Source: Chitinophagales bacterium (lineage in GTDB: Bacteria; Bacteroidota; Bacteroidia; Chitinophagales; Chitinophagaceae). Taken from it: DNA of 64,000 nucleotides. Position numbers and translations under genes: made by a program. Below are positions 44,822-54,100 of the stretch, piece after piece. The stretch spans positions 62,001-126,000 of the forward strand of contig JAFLBM010000010.1 of the NCBI GenBank assembly GCA_017303455.1, read 5' to 3'. Position 1 is the first letter of the stretch; each line of letters opens with the position of its first letter. Under the pieces are notes generated by a model. It saw only the letters and a program-made list of their open reading frames with translations. It did not search any database and had not been told where the DNA came from.

Positions 44822-45640
44822 ATGCCTTCCGGAATGCCATTTATTGAACTCCAATCGGTTGATAGTACCAATAACTATGCCCTTGCCCGCTTGCATGAAG
44901 CCCGGCTGCCGGACAGGCAGGACCAGGTGCAGCACGGGCAGGCTTATTTTGCCCATGAGCAGGTGGCCGGAAAAGGTCAGCGGGGTCGAATTTGGACAGC
45001 AGAAAAAGATGCCAATATCATCCTGACTGTAGTGCTGAATCCTTATCCATTACAGCTATCACAACAATTTCAGTTCAGTGCTGCAGTGGCTTTGGCGGTT
45101 CATGATTTCTTCAGCAATTATGCCGGGGAGGATACAAAAATTAAATGGCCTAACGATCTTTACTGGCAAGACAGAAAGGCAGGGGGTATTTTAATCGAGT
45201 CGGTGATCAGCAGTTCTGCATCGGTGAAAAAGAGTGGGCTGTCAGAAAATGAAATGCAAAAAACCGCAGCAGGCCAGTGGCAATGGGCGGTTGTCGGAAT
45301 GGGTATTAATATTAACCAAACCTCCTTTCCCGGAGAACTGAAAAACCCTGTTTCCCTGAAACAAATCACCGGTAAAAATTATGATGTGGTAGGGCTGGCC
45401 AAAGAATTATGGGAATGCCTGTACAGCCGTTTCAATGAATTAACCGGAAAAGGATTTGACAGCATTTACCGTAACTACAATTCACAACTTTATAAAAAAG
45501 GCCAACCTGTTAGACTAAAGAAAGATAGCCGTGTCTTTGAAGCAATTATTAAAAATGTATCTCCCGCTGGTCAGTTGATCGTTCAGCATAGTATTGAAGA
45601 AACATTCAGTTTTGGAGATATTGAATGGGTCATCAAATAA
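44822..45640 (+). CDS. birA: biotin--[acetyl-CoA-carboxylase] ligase
   Basis: Attaches biotin to the biotin carboxyl carrier protein. About 272 residues of the short form without a DNA-binding domain, so it is not expected to act as a repressor. The catalytic site is clear: QSVDSTNNYA, GQRGRIWTAE, KIKWPNDLYW and AVVGMGININQT. Start at ATG 44822 (MPSGMPFIEL); TTG 44801 or ATG 44834 are alternatives. The C-terminal SH3-like domain is present. Confidence 0.92.
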   Translation: MPSGMPFIELQSVDSTNNYALARLHEARLPDRQDQVQHGQAYFAHEQVAGKGQRGRIWTAEKDANIILTVVLNPYPLQLSQQFQFSAAVALAVHDFFSNYAGEDTKIKWPNDLYWQDRKAGGILIESVISSSASVKKSGLSENEMQKTAAGQWQWAVVGMGININQTSFPGELKNPVSLKQITGKNYDVVGLAKELWECLYSRFNELTGKGFDSIYRNYNSQLYKKGQPVRLKKDSRVFEAIIKNVSPAGQLIVQHSIEETFSFGDIEWVIK

Positions 45641-45667
45641 AAGAGCTTTCAACAATGAAAGCTCTTT
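45640..45667. terminator. stem-loop between birA and the DUF5777 gene
   Basis: Perfect 12-bp stem AAAGAGCTTTCA/TGAAAGCTCTTT with loop ACAA, directly at the birA stop. A- and T-rich ends at the stem itself suggest a terminator between these convergent genes; no long T-run follows on the plus strand. Confidence 0.6.
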
Positions 45668-45690
45668 GAAGGTTTTCGTTGCTGTTACAA

Positions 45691-46629
45691 CTATTTTTCT
45701 TTCGGGCGCCACAGGGAAAACTGTCTTGCGATGGTAAAGCCCCAGCGAAACTGCCCTTTCCCCCAACTGGTCACTGTTCTTGGTATATACCGGTTCTCCA
45801 GGGTTTCGGTGGCATTGGTAAAATTCAGGTGAAAGACGTGACCCGGTGTAAGGATCTCGAAACCGATACCCAGCGGATCAAAAAACTTCAACGGCGTCGC
45901 CTGTACGGCGAATGAATCCTTGCTGCTTTGTGAACGGAAAGGATGAAAATAGTCCACCACCAGGTTCAGGTTGCGCATTACCGGCACTTTCAACGCACCT
46001 CCCAATGCGAAAATTGATTTTTGATCATAAGAGATCGCATATCCTCTTGTTACCAGTGTGGGATTCAGCTGCCAACTCACTTTTCCCATTTTTTGGGCGA
46101 TGATCAGTTGGAATGTATTACTGGTACGGTCTGAAATATCCCTGAAACTATGATCAAGATTATCCAATGCAGAAGCTTTATTGGCAGCAATTACAGCATT
46201 GGCAAAGAAAGCAACGGATAAAGGATGTGAGGGATCGTTCTCTAGTTGTTGCAATAACTGATACTTAATACCCATCTCCCATAGTTTTTGCTGCTGGCCG
46301 GCTCCTTTTGCCCTTGCAAAAAGAATATCGAATCGTTTGCCCAATCCAATTTCAAATGCAATCTTGATATCAGTCGCATTATCCAGGCCAAAGAAATTTT
46401 TCAGCCCGCCAAAATCACCACCAATGTCTCCAAAATTATGCATCACTTTAAATTCCATCTTGCCTTTACCCACCACTTCGGTGGTATTGGCATTGATCGC
46501 TTTTTGTGAATTAAAAATTTTCACCGGTGTTTTTGCGGCCACTGCATTATCCCCGATATTCAGTAATGAATCCTGGGCAACCAGCACAGTTGATATAAGC
46601 ATCAACAGGCATACTATTATTTTCTTCAT
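45691..46629 (-). CDS. DUF5777 family outer-membrane beta-barrel protein
   Basis: 312 residues with signal peptide MKKIIVCLLMLISTVLVAQ and many short amphipathic strands with aromatic ends (FEIGLGKRFDILFARAKG, KVPVMRNLNLVVDYFHP, FRWGFTIARQF). It resembles the DUF5777 family, predicted outer-membrane barrels of Bacteroidota with unknown function. It ends with the charged LWRPKEK. Monocistronic, with its own stop near the birA stem-loop. Confidence 0.8.
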   Translation of the reverse strand: MKKIIVCLLMLISTVLVAQDSLLNIGDNAVAAKTPVKIFNSQKAINANTTEVVGKGKMEFKVMHNFGDIGGDFGGLKNFFGLDNATDIKIAFEIGLGKRFDILFARAKGAGQQQKLWEMGIKYQLLQQLENDPSHPLSVAFFANAVIAANKASALDNLDHSFRDISDRTSNTFQLIIAQKMGKVSWQLNPTLVTRGYAISYDQKSIFALGGALKVPVMRNLNLVVDYFHPFRSQSSKDSFAVQATPLKFFDPLGIGFEILTPGHVFHLNFTNATETLENRYIPRTVTSWGKGQFRWGFTIARQFSLWRPKEK

Positions 46630-46668
46630 ATAATCAGTTTAAGATCTTGTAGTAATCGGTAAAGCAGT

Positions 46669-46704
46669 AAAAAAAGTTGCCTGCTTTGTTATAAAGCAGG
46701 CAAC
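46669..46704 (-). terminator. intrinsic terminator of the sterol-desaturase gene
   Basis: 12-bp stem GTTGCCTGCTTT/AAAGCAGGCAAC with loop of five bases (46676-46704), followed on the minus strand by TTTTTTT. Confidence 0.85.
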
Positions 46705-46725
46705 GATAAAGCTGTTTAAAGTTGG

Positions 46726-47475
46726 TCAGGGTTTGTCAACCTCCCGGAAAAGCAGCATATCTTTTACCCTGGAAGAAGCTCCTTTATAAAACCCGGTTTC
46801 TTCCACATACTTTGCAGGGTTTCTGAATGTGCCGAAAAGGATATCAAATAATGGCAGGTCAGAATAGTTATAGGCATGTACACCTTTGGCATGATGTATT
46901 GCATGGCTTTCCGGCCGCTGGATGATATAACCCAGCCAGGCTGGTGTTTTAATATTTGCATGCTGGAAGATGCTGAAGAAATTGGTTACCAGCAATACGA
47001 TCGTAATGGATTGTGCGGGCAGACCGGTAATAAAAGAAAAACAAACAGTACCCAGCACCGTCCAGCCGACCATGTCAAAGGGGCTGAAATAAAATGCACC
47101 ATAAGTATCTAACCGTTCAGCACTGTGATGCATCTGGTGGAATACCCTCCATAATACATTACTGCTATGCATGAACCTGTGCCAGAGGTACATGCCAAAT
47201 TCGTAAACCAGTATACCAATGATACCTCCTGCTACTACGTTGATTTCAGCCAGATTCAGTAGTTGCGATGAAGGCAACCATGCTGCATAGAATAATGGCA
47301 AATAGGTTGACAGGTAAAAGAAAAAAAAGAAAGATAAAATTCCTTTGATCTGCCAGTAAGGAATATGTGGCAGTTTCCGGGCCGGGAAAAAAGCTTCCCA
47401 GAGAATCAGTAACAGATACATTCCCAAAATGTATAGAGAAACCGGGTCTGATAAAATAGCTAAAGGATCGGGCAT
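46726..47475 (-). CDS. sterol desaturase / fatty acid hydroxylase family protein
   Basis: 249 residues, four or five membrane helices, and the three His boxes of the family: HRFMH (in LWHRFMHSSN), HQMHH and HAIHH (in SHAIHHAKG). Di-iron centre on the cytosolic side, likely to hydroxylate or desaturate a lipid chain, hopanoid or carotenoid. Substrate unknown. It is followed by a terminator. Its upstream neighbour is a short orphan reading frame ending 17 bases before its ATG. Confidence 0.87.
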   Translation of the reverse strand: MPDPLAILSDPVSLYILGMYLLLILWEAFFPARKLPHIPYWQIKGILSFFFFFYLSTYLPLFYAAWLPSSQLLNLAEINVVAGGIIGILVYEFGMYLWHRFMHSSNVLWRVFHQMHHSAERLDTYGAFYFSPFDMVGWTVLGTVCFSFITGLPAQSITIVLLVTNFFSIFQHANIKTPAWLGYIIQRPESHAIHHAKGVHAYNYSDLPLFDILFGTFRNPAKYVEETGFYKGASSRVKDMLLFREVDKP

Positions 47476-47492
47476 AAAATAAAGTTTATAAA

Positions 47493-47624
47493 TTATAATA
47501 TGGTTGAATCGTATTCATTATTAAAGTCAGGTACAGGTATTTCTCTTAACGGGTAAAAACGATCTTCGAAATCCTGCGATAACAATCCTGCAGAAGCCGG
47601 GAGACCCTCCCTGCTATTCGCTGG
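47493..47624 (-). other. short orphan reading frame or gene remnant
   Basis: 43 open codons on the minus strand with coding-like composition and no ATG: PANSREGLPASAGLLSQDFE, then DRFYPLREIPVPDFNNEYDS, TIL and stop at 47493. It lies between the lipoprotein gene and the sterol-desaturase gene. It could start at an internal TTG (30 residues) or be the C-terminal scrap of a deleted gene; the phrase FYPLREIP recalls the C-terminal YPI/YPL-xx-E-I region of SusD-like proteins, but this is a weak resemblance. Confidence 0.3.
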
Positions 47625-47658
47625 TTATTCATCCATTAAGTTTTATAGCCTGTTTCAA

Positions 47659-48087
47659 TTAATGTTTGTATTGCATCATAAATTTTACTGCCAATCCCGG
47701 CAGGTCCGGATTCAATACCAGTTTCTCCTCATCCAACTGCAGAACAAATAATTGCTCAGTCAGGATCAGGAGTTTAGTATCATTTTGTAAAAACTGCCAG
47801 GTAAAATCGGTATTAACAGGCGATCCGCAGGATACTATATTATCTAAAGAAGACCCGGTACCGTTGCTATAAAAAAAATAACTGTTATCCTTCTGACAAT
47901 CCTGGATGGTGTTTTCTGTATCATCGAGTACCCCATTCTTATTATCATCAAAACCCGTCCCGGTCAATATCCACTCCTTTTGTGTTAATAATTCTGCAGC
48001 CGTTTTCTTTCCAGCCTGATCAGTTTTTTCTTTTTTGCAGCCTGCTATTATTACAATAGCGATAGCTAAAATGGCTCTTGCCTTCAT
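47659..48087 (-). CDS. small lipoprotein, lipocalin-like
   Basis: 142 residues from ATG 48087. Lipobox IIAGC (near residue 16). A beta-rich body with AELLTQKEWILTGTGFDD, an acidic Asp-rich loop (DDNKNGVLDDTEN), and TWQFLQNDTKLLILTEQLFVLQL near the end, like the small lipocalin-like lipoproteins of Bacteroidota. It follows the first alpha/beta hydrolase by 10 bases and is likely co-transcribed with it. Confidence 0.72.
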   Translation of the reverse strand: MKARAILAIAIVIIAGCKKEKTDQAGKKTAAELLTQKEWILTGTGFDDNKNGVLDDTENTIQDCQKDNSYFFYSNGTGSSLDNIVSCGSPVNTDFTWQFLQNDTKLLILTEQLFVLQLDEEKLVLNPDLPGLAVKFMMQYKH

Positions 48088-48097
48088 AGTATTTTGC

Positions 48098-49027
48098 TTA
48101 ATTATTTTTTTTTCCATTTATTGTTCCGGTAAAATCCACAAGATCTGTGGCAAATTCTTCCGGTTTCTCCCAATGCAGGGCATGGCCGGTGTTGTATACA
48201 ACCATCTTGACGTTTTTTATGTTATTCAATAATATTTCCTGTCCTTTAAAAAAGAAGAATGCGTCTTTGTTACCCCAAAACACCAAAACAGGTATATTAA
48301 TTTCCGTGAGTCTTTCCGAAAAGTAAGCATTCATTAAACCGGTGAAAGCAGATTTAAATACCCGTGCAGGAACCTTAGTCCCCTCATCCACCAGCAATTT
48401 ATAATACGCTGAATCAATGGGTCTGGACAAACATGCTCTCTGAAACCCATCCATAAATGCCCAACTGATCGTTTCTCCCATATTCATAACTTCCTGGTAG
48501 AACTCAGGCATACCGGGATTATTCTTTAATTCAGGCTCAGCATTAATGATCACAATCCCCTTGGTGAGTTCCGGATAGTCAAGAGCAAATTGCTGAGCAT
48601 GCACACCCCCCATCGAATGCCCCGCTACAAACACTTTGTTTAATTTTTTTTGCTTTATAAATGCTGCAACATCTGCTGCAAAATGCCTGGGAGTATACCC
48701 GTCTAAAGGTCTCTCGGAATCACCATGGCCTCGTTGCGAAATTGCAAAAGCATGAACAGAAGATGGCAAATGCGCTAATACGGATTCGAATGAATGCCAT
48801 GAATCCGTGATGCCATGCAAAAAGATGACAGGTATACCGTTGCTGTCTCCCTGCTCGGCATACTGCAACCGGACCCCGGTTGAAAGGTTTATCTCTTTTA
48901 CCGTTATTCGTTTGTTAGGAATAGCGGTAACAGGGTTTACTACCGGTTGTACAGAAACGACCTGAGCTGAAGAAAAATCCGCTACAGTCATAAAAGTAAA
49001 CAGGTAAACTATAATCTTACTTTTCAT
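48098..49027 (-). CDS. secreted alpha/beta hydrolase, first of a tandem pair
   Basis: 309 residues. Signal peptide to about VADFSSA, then a classic Ser hydrolase: oxyanion VIFLHGITDSWHSFE, nucleophile elbow AGHSMGGVHAQQF, catalytic Asp likely in FWGNKDAFF and His in TGHALHWEKPEEFA. It belongs to the epoxide-hydrolase/haloperoxidase/esterase group; the substrate is unknown. It is closely related to the next gene upstream, so they are a tandem duplication. Its own promoter has the shared motif of this block. Confidence 0.87.
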   Translation of the reverse strand: MKSKIIVYLFTFMTVADFSSAQVVSVQPVVNPVTAIPNKRITVKEINLSTGVRLQYAEQGDSNGIPVIFLHGITDSWHSFESVLAHLPSSVHAFAISQRGHGDSERPLDGYTPRHFAADVAAFIKQKKLNKVFVAGHSMGGVHAQQFALDYPELTKGIVIINAEPELKNNPGMPEFYQEVMNMGETISWAFMDGFQRACLSRPIDSAYYKLLVDEGTKVPARVFKSAFTGLMNAYFSERLTEINIPVLVFWGNKDAFFFFKGQEILLNNIKNVKMVVYNTGHALHWEKPEEFATDLVDFTGTINGKKNN

Positions 49028-49054
49028 ATTATATATGTTTTAATTAATGAAAAA

Positions 49055-49121
49055 CAAAAATCACATTATGATCACTCCGAAAAAATACCCTAAAATGGTA
49101 GAGATTTCACCGAAAAAGGGG
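49055..49121 (-). promoter_or_regulatory. promoter of hydrolase 1 with shared upstream element
   Basis: On the minus strand GGGTAT (plus 49085-49090), 22 bases, GATTTTTG (49062-49055), spacing identical to three other promoters of this block. About 27 bases further upstream CCCCTTTTTCGGTGAA (up to 49121) matches the CCCCACTTTCAGGGAG of the 56097 gene at the same distance; the two 37-base segments agree at about 22 positions. Confidence 0.45.
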
Positions 49122-49226
49122 TAGTGGTATTTCAATAGTTACATGCCAGCCTGACCAGCCCTTTCTTTATTACAGCCATTTATTACCACGATTAATTCCC
49201 GTAAAATATTTGCCTGTATAATTGCT

Positions 49227-50162
49227 TTAATTATTTTTTACCCCATTGATTGTTCCAATAAAATCCACCAGGTCGGTGGCAAATCTTTCCGGTTCTTCCC
49301 AGTGCAGGGCATGACCTGTTTCCTGGTAAATCAACAATCTTCCGTTGCTGATTCCTTTTATCAATATATCCTGGTCTTTTTTTGAGCAAACCCAATCCTT
49401 ATCACCCCAAACAATCAGTGCTGGTTGAGTAATCCTGTACAATTGATTGCTGTAATCAACACTCATTATCCCATTCATAACATCTTTCCATATATGTGCA
49501 GGAACTTTCAGGCTTTCGTTTACTAATACTTTAAAATAGTCTGCATCAACAGGCTTAGCACAGGTTCCCTTCTGAAATTCATTAGCAAATTCATACGGAA
49601 CAGGATCTGAAAGTTTTAATATTTCCTGTGTAAACTCCGGCAAACCGGGGTTATCCTTAAATGAGGCATCCGTGCCTATTAATACAATCCCCTTTGCGAG
49701 TTCCGGGTAATCCAATGCAAATTGCTGGGCAATGATACCGCCCATAGAGTGACCAACAATAATGGCTTTAGCCAAATCTTTCACTTTCATAAACGCAGCA
49801 ACATCCGCAGCAAAATCTTTCGGGTGGTAACTGATTCCAAGTTTCGAAGAATTACCATGCCCCCTTTGTGAAGGAACAAAGGCATGAATATTATCCGGCA
49901 AATAAGAAAGCACAGTCTCAAAAGAATGCCAGGAATCGGTATATCCATGTAAAAAGATCACCGGAGTCCCGGCTGCACTACCTTGTTCAGCATACTCCAA
50001 TTGTATACCGCCCGGCAACTCTACCTTTTTAATAACCGGGGGAGAAAAACGAATGGAAAGCACAGATAAATGATCCGGGTCGATTCCTTCCAGGCTTTGC
50101 GCTGAGGTTGGGTTAATAACTGCTGTTAAATACATCATTGCATAACTCAATATCCTTTTCAT
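49227..50162 (-). CDS. secreted alpha/beta hydrolase, second of a tandem pair
   Basis: 311 residues from ATG 50162. Signal peptide (MKRILSYAMMYLTAVINPTSA). Same motifs as the neighbour: VIFLHGYTDSWHSFE, VGHSMGGIIAQQF, VWGDKDWVC and TGHALHWEEPERFATDLVD. The two differ mostly in the N-terminus and in the cap region, and both end in INGxKNN, so they arose by recent duplication. The longer frame to 50213 extends into the promoter and is not used. Confidence 0.88.
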   Translation of the reverse strand: MKRILSYAMMYLTAVINPTSAQSLEGIDPDHLSVLSIRFSPPVIKKVELPGGIQLEYAEQGSAAGTPVIFLHGYTDSWHSFETVLSYLPDNIHAFVPSQRGHGNSSKLGISYHPKDFAADVAAFMKVKDLAKAIIVGHSMGGIIAQQFALDYPELAKGIVLIGTDASFKDNPGLPEFTQEILKLSDPVPYEFANEFQKGTCAKPVDADYFKVLVNESLKVPAHIWKDVMNGIMSVDYSNQLYRITQPALIVWGDKDWVCSKKDQDILIKGISNGRLLIYQETGHALHWEEPERFATDLVDFIGTINGVKNN

Positions 50163-50182
50163 ACACGTTGAATTTTGAGTTA

Positions 50183-50220
50183 CAAATGTCAACTCCGGGA
50201 GTTCGCAAGACAATCGCCGG
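50183..50220 (-). promoter_or_regulatory. promoter of hydrolase 2 with shared upstream element
   Basis: Minus strand AATCCGGCGATTG (50223-50211), with GGCGAT followed after 22 bases by GACATTTG (50190-50183). The GGCGATTG portion is identical to that of the 56097 gene promoter and the spacing is identical. Confidence 0.5.
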
Positions 50221-50445
50221 ATTTGTTATATTATATACCCGAAGCAGGTGAGAAAGAAAACCGCAGAAAACAATACTGTAATCTATAGTATCACTGTTAT
50301 TAACTATTATGATTTTCTTAGTTGTAAATAACTTATATACTGTTAGATATGTTTAGATGTGGCTGGGTTGAGCTATATGTATTATTTGATACTTATTGGG
50401 GATTAAAATACTTCCAGGGGTCTAAAATTATTTATCCTTTAAATA

Positions 50446-50473
50446 TTTTTGATCGAAGAACCCTGATCAAAAA
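50446..50473 (-). terminator. weak stem-loop after the response regulator gene
   Basis: TTTTTGATC/GATCAAAAA arms (9 bp) around a 10-base loop, about 10 bases after the stop of the response regulator. AT-rich, with the U-run inside the stem. Confidence 0.35.
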
Positions 50474-50480
50474 ACCGTTA

Positions 50481-51128
50481 TCAGACAATCCTTTGATTAA
50501 TGGCTTTTGCCACTACTTCAGTAAGGGAAGCAACATGCAGCTTTTCATATATTTTTTTAACATGACTGCGAACAGTCTCATAACTGATAAATAACTCAGC
50601 AGCGATCATCTTATAACTCTGCCCATTGACGAGGCAGCCCAGTACCTCTTTTTCCCGGGGGGTAAGATGGTAATCCGGTGCTTCCTCCGGCATGATGACC
50701 GAAGAAACAGATTGCATTTTGTTGAGGACTTTTCTTGCCACCGACGGGCTCATGGGAGAACCCCCATATTGCAACTCCCGGATCGCATCCACCAGCTTTG
50801 TATTCAGGAAATTCTTTAGAATATATCCCGAAGCACCGGCGCAGATCGAATCAAACACACGGTCGTCATCTTCAAACACAGTTTGCATCAGGATCTGCAC
50901 TTGCGGAAATTCCTTTTTTATAGCTTTAACAGCTTCAATACCGGTCATGCCAGGCATTTCAATATCCATAAGCACCACATCGGGCTTTGATTCTCGTACA
51001 TCCCTGACACAGTCAAGCACATGCCCGAATGATCCCACCAGGGCAAAATCAGGTTCCGTATTTAATAACATACTGATACTTTCCCTGATGTTTTTGTTGT
51101 CATCAAATATGGCGATACGCAGTCCCAT
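50481..51128 (-). CDS. LuxR-type response regulator (NarL/FixJ family)
   Basis: 215 residues from ATG 51128 (MGLRIAIFDDNKNIRES). Receiver domain with the phospho-Asp in VVLMDIEMPGMTGIE and Lys in GYILKN; a LuxR-type helix-turn-helix at the C-terminus (LTPREKEVLGCLVNGQSYKMIAAELFIS, given in two parts, then ETVRSHVKKIYEKL). It would be phosphorylated by the histidine kinase encoded just upstream on the same strand. Likely to control the hydrolase and lipoprotein genes around it. Confidence 0.93.
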   Translation of the reverse strand: MGLRIAIFDDNKNIRESISMLLNTEPDFALVGSFGHVLDCVRDVRESKPDVVLMDIEMPGMTGIEAVKAIKKEFPQVQILMQTVFEDDDRVFDSICAGASGYILKNFLNTKLVDAIRELQYGGSPMSPSVARKVLNKMQSVSSVIMPEEAPDYHLTPREKEVLGCLVNGQSYKMIAAELFISYETVRSHVKKIYEKLHVASLTEVVAKAINQRIV

Positions 51129-51142
51129 GTTAAGCATTTCTG

Positions 51143-51177
51143 TAAAGTTCAGCTAATTTTTCCCGGCTACAATCCCC
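51143..51177 (-). promoter_or_regulatory. candidate promoter of the response regulator gene with shared element
   Basis: Minus strand GGGGAT (plus 51172-51177), preceded by CACTTTC, then 21 bases and GAACTTTA (51150-51143). This is the weakest member of the shared-motif set (spacing 21 rather than 22; -7 box not a full match), and would imply autoregulation. Confidence 0.3.
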
Positions 51178-51195
51178 GAAAGTGGTGACGGCTGG

Positions 51196-54100
51196 TTATG
51201 CAGCAGGAAATTTAAGCTCTATCGTTGTTCCTTCACCGGGTTTACTGTCAATCAAAACATTGCCTTTCATCTCTCTGGCCCTCATTTGCATATTCCGGAG
51301 GCCATTACCGGAAAGGGAACTGTTTGCCTTAACAGCAGCTTCTGCCGGGTCAAACCCTTTTCCATCATCTTTTATGGTCAATATAATGTGATGCTGTCTT
51401 TTTTCCACTTTTACAAACAGGTGTTTACAACCAGAGTACTTCACAGCATTATTAACGGCTTCTTTGAATATGAGGTAAAAATTTTTCCGGCTTTCCATCT
51501 GCAGGTTCTGCCACACGAGGTTCGCATCATATTCAAATTTATACTGTATCCCCTGCGCATTCAGCAGGGGTTTGGCATAAGATTCCATCCGCTGCAGGAT
51601 GGTATCCATATTATCATTTCTCGGGTTGATAGCCCAGACGATATCATTCATTTCGGAGATCATTTCACCCGAAGTGCTGCTGATCTTTTCCAGGGTGCTC
51701 TGCAGGTCTTCCTGCCGGTTCTTTTCTTTATAGATTTTGGCCACCTGGCTATAGACTGAAATACTGCTGAGCGTTGATCCCACATTATCATGCAGGTCCT
51801 GTGCTATTTTATTACGGATCGCCTGGCGTTTCAATAATTCATTGATGCGGTACCGGTATACTGCATAGATCATCCCGGCAATTAATACGGCTGCCAGCAA
51901 AAAGAACCACCATTGCTTCCAGAAAGGAGGAATGATCCGGATTTTAATAGTTGTTATTTTGTCGCTCCAGCTACCTGGTGTTGTTGTGGCTCTCACCTTA
52001 AATATATATTCACCACCTCCGAGATTGGTATAGGGTGCCTGGGTGGAAGAACCGGCATTGATCCAATCCTTATCCACTCCTTCCAGCATATAAGAATACT
52101 GAACGGGTGCTGAGGCTGCATAAAAAGGGGCCGCAAAATGAATAGTGAAAAAATTCTGCGTATGGCCCAATGCTATTTCATTTTGCATCAGCAAATGCGA
52201 GTAAGAGTCATTGAAAATACTGAAGTCTGTCAGGAATACCTCCGGTTGCTTTTTCTCAATTACGATCCGCTCGGGGTTAAATGCAATAAAATAACCATCT
52301 CCCGCCACATACATTTTCCCTTCCTCATCTTTATAAATATATCCCCTGACCCCACCTGTTTTCTCCACATCCGGCAGTTCAATAGAAGAAAATGTCTGGG
52401 TCCGGGGATCAAATTTCTGCAGCCCGCCATTACTGATACTCCAGGCGTTGCCGTATTTATCCAGCTCAAGCCCCTCCAGCAGGTTGTTGACGGAACTGAA
52501 ATGCCGGAATTCTTTTTTCCGGGTATCAAAATAATTCAAGCCTCCACCATAAGTACTGATCCACAGGTTTCCAACCCTGTCTTCCTTGATATCGTATACA
52601 TTATTATTACTGATACTCCCGGCCACAGCAGGATTATTCCGGTAAATGACACTTCCGCTATTCCGCTTATCTAATAATACAAGGCCATTCTTTGCATTTG
52701 CCAGCCACAGGTTACCGTCTCTCGTTTTTATTATTTTCCGGATAAGATTGTCGGTAATGTTGTACCTGCTTAATATTTTCTTTGTGCTATCCTTCCGGGA
52801 TATCCAGCGTTGTTCCGTAAAATCATAATAAGCAAAAAAATGACCATAAGGAACCGTAAGCAATACCGGGTGCCCATCTATTGTGTCTTTTACAACTGAA
52901 ACAACTCTCGACTCGATGATCTTTGACATCACCTGGTCTTTCTCTGTATACGGAAGCATAGTGATGCCACCGGTTGGTATATCATACCGGAACAGGGAAT
53001 AATCTGTACCGAGATAAACAGTACCGTCAGGATCTTTATAAAATTTGGTAATACTTAGTTCAGTCCCCTTGAATATTATTTTACGGTGCTGGTAAATACC
53101 ATCCGGCTGACGGATATATAGACCCCTGTTAGTACCAATCCACAGGTTTCCATTTTTTTCCTTACAGAAATCATAGATGACCAGCGGCTTGTCTGTCCTC
53201 TCGTTCTGCCGGGGCAAAAACTCCTGTTCAAATTGCTGTTGCGCTGCATGATAAATACTGATGCCGTTATTAGTACCCAGCCATACAATTCCTGAGCGGT
53301 CCATAAAAATACAGTTGACCTTATTATCACCCAGTGTTCCTTCTCTTGCCGGATCATGCCTGTAGTTGTAGAATTTACCTGATAAAGGATCGTATACATA
53401 TAACCCTGAATATTTTCCACCAATCCAGATTCGCCCCTGCCTGTCCTCATTAAAAGCAATAGCTTCATCCTTTCCGAAAGAGAAGGGATCACTACTGCTG
53501 TTGCTAAAACTTTGTTCAGTTCCTGTTACAGCATTGTGCCGGTAAACAGCTTTATCCCAGGAACCGAACCAGATATTTTGTTTACTATCCCTGAATAGTT
53601 TTGTTACCACCACATGCGGCAGCGAGACATATAAATTAGCATATCGTTGATCCGTTTGCACCTGCAGCGTAGCGGGGTCAACTTTTAAAATACTTCCCCC
53701 TTCGCGGCCAGCCCATATCATTCCCTGCTGATCAAAGCACATGTCATAGATCGTCCACACACCCATACCATTAGGCTGAACAAATTCTTCTTTCTGTTTA
53801 TTGAACCGGAGTATCCCTTTACCACTGGTAGCCAGCCAGAGGTCACCCCGGCTATCTTCATGCAGCGCATTAACAATATTTACCGGGATGCTATTTTGAT
53901 CGCCGGGCTGGTGTTTATACTGGCGGAATTGCTTATCAGGTGGTAAACGATGATCATAACGTGTAATACCCCCATCTGCTGTGGCTATCCAGATCAATCC
54001 CTCTTTGTCTTCATGCAGATCCGTGATAGTATTGCCCGATACAGAAGATAACTGACCGGGGCTATTTTTAAATACAATAAAATTATTGCCATCGTAGCGG

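Larger units (their letters stand above)
50163..50480. other. gene-free interval of about 320 bases
   Basis: AT-rich region between hydrolase 2 and the response regulator. It holds the hydrolase 2 promoter (50183-50220) and a weak stem-loop (50446-50473) after the regulator. Nothing else is seen; a plus-strand frame of 81 codons that runs on into the regulator is a shadow. Confidence 0.5.

Noticed and set aside
50349..50594. 81-codon plus-strand frame at the end of the response regulator
   Set aside because: Most of it is antisense to the real LuxR-type gene and it has no promoter.
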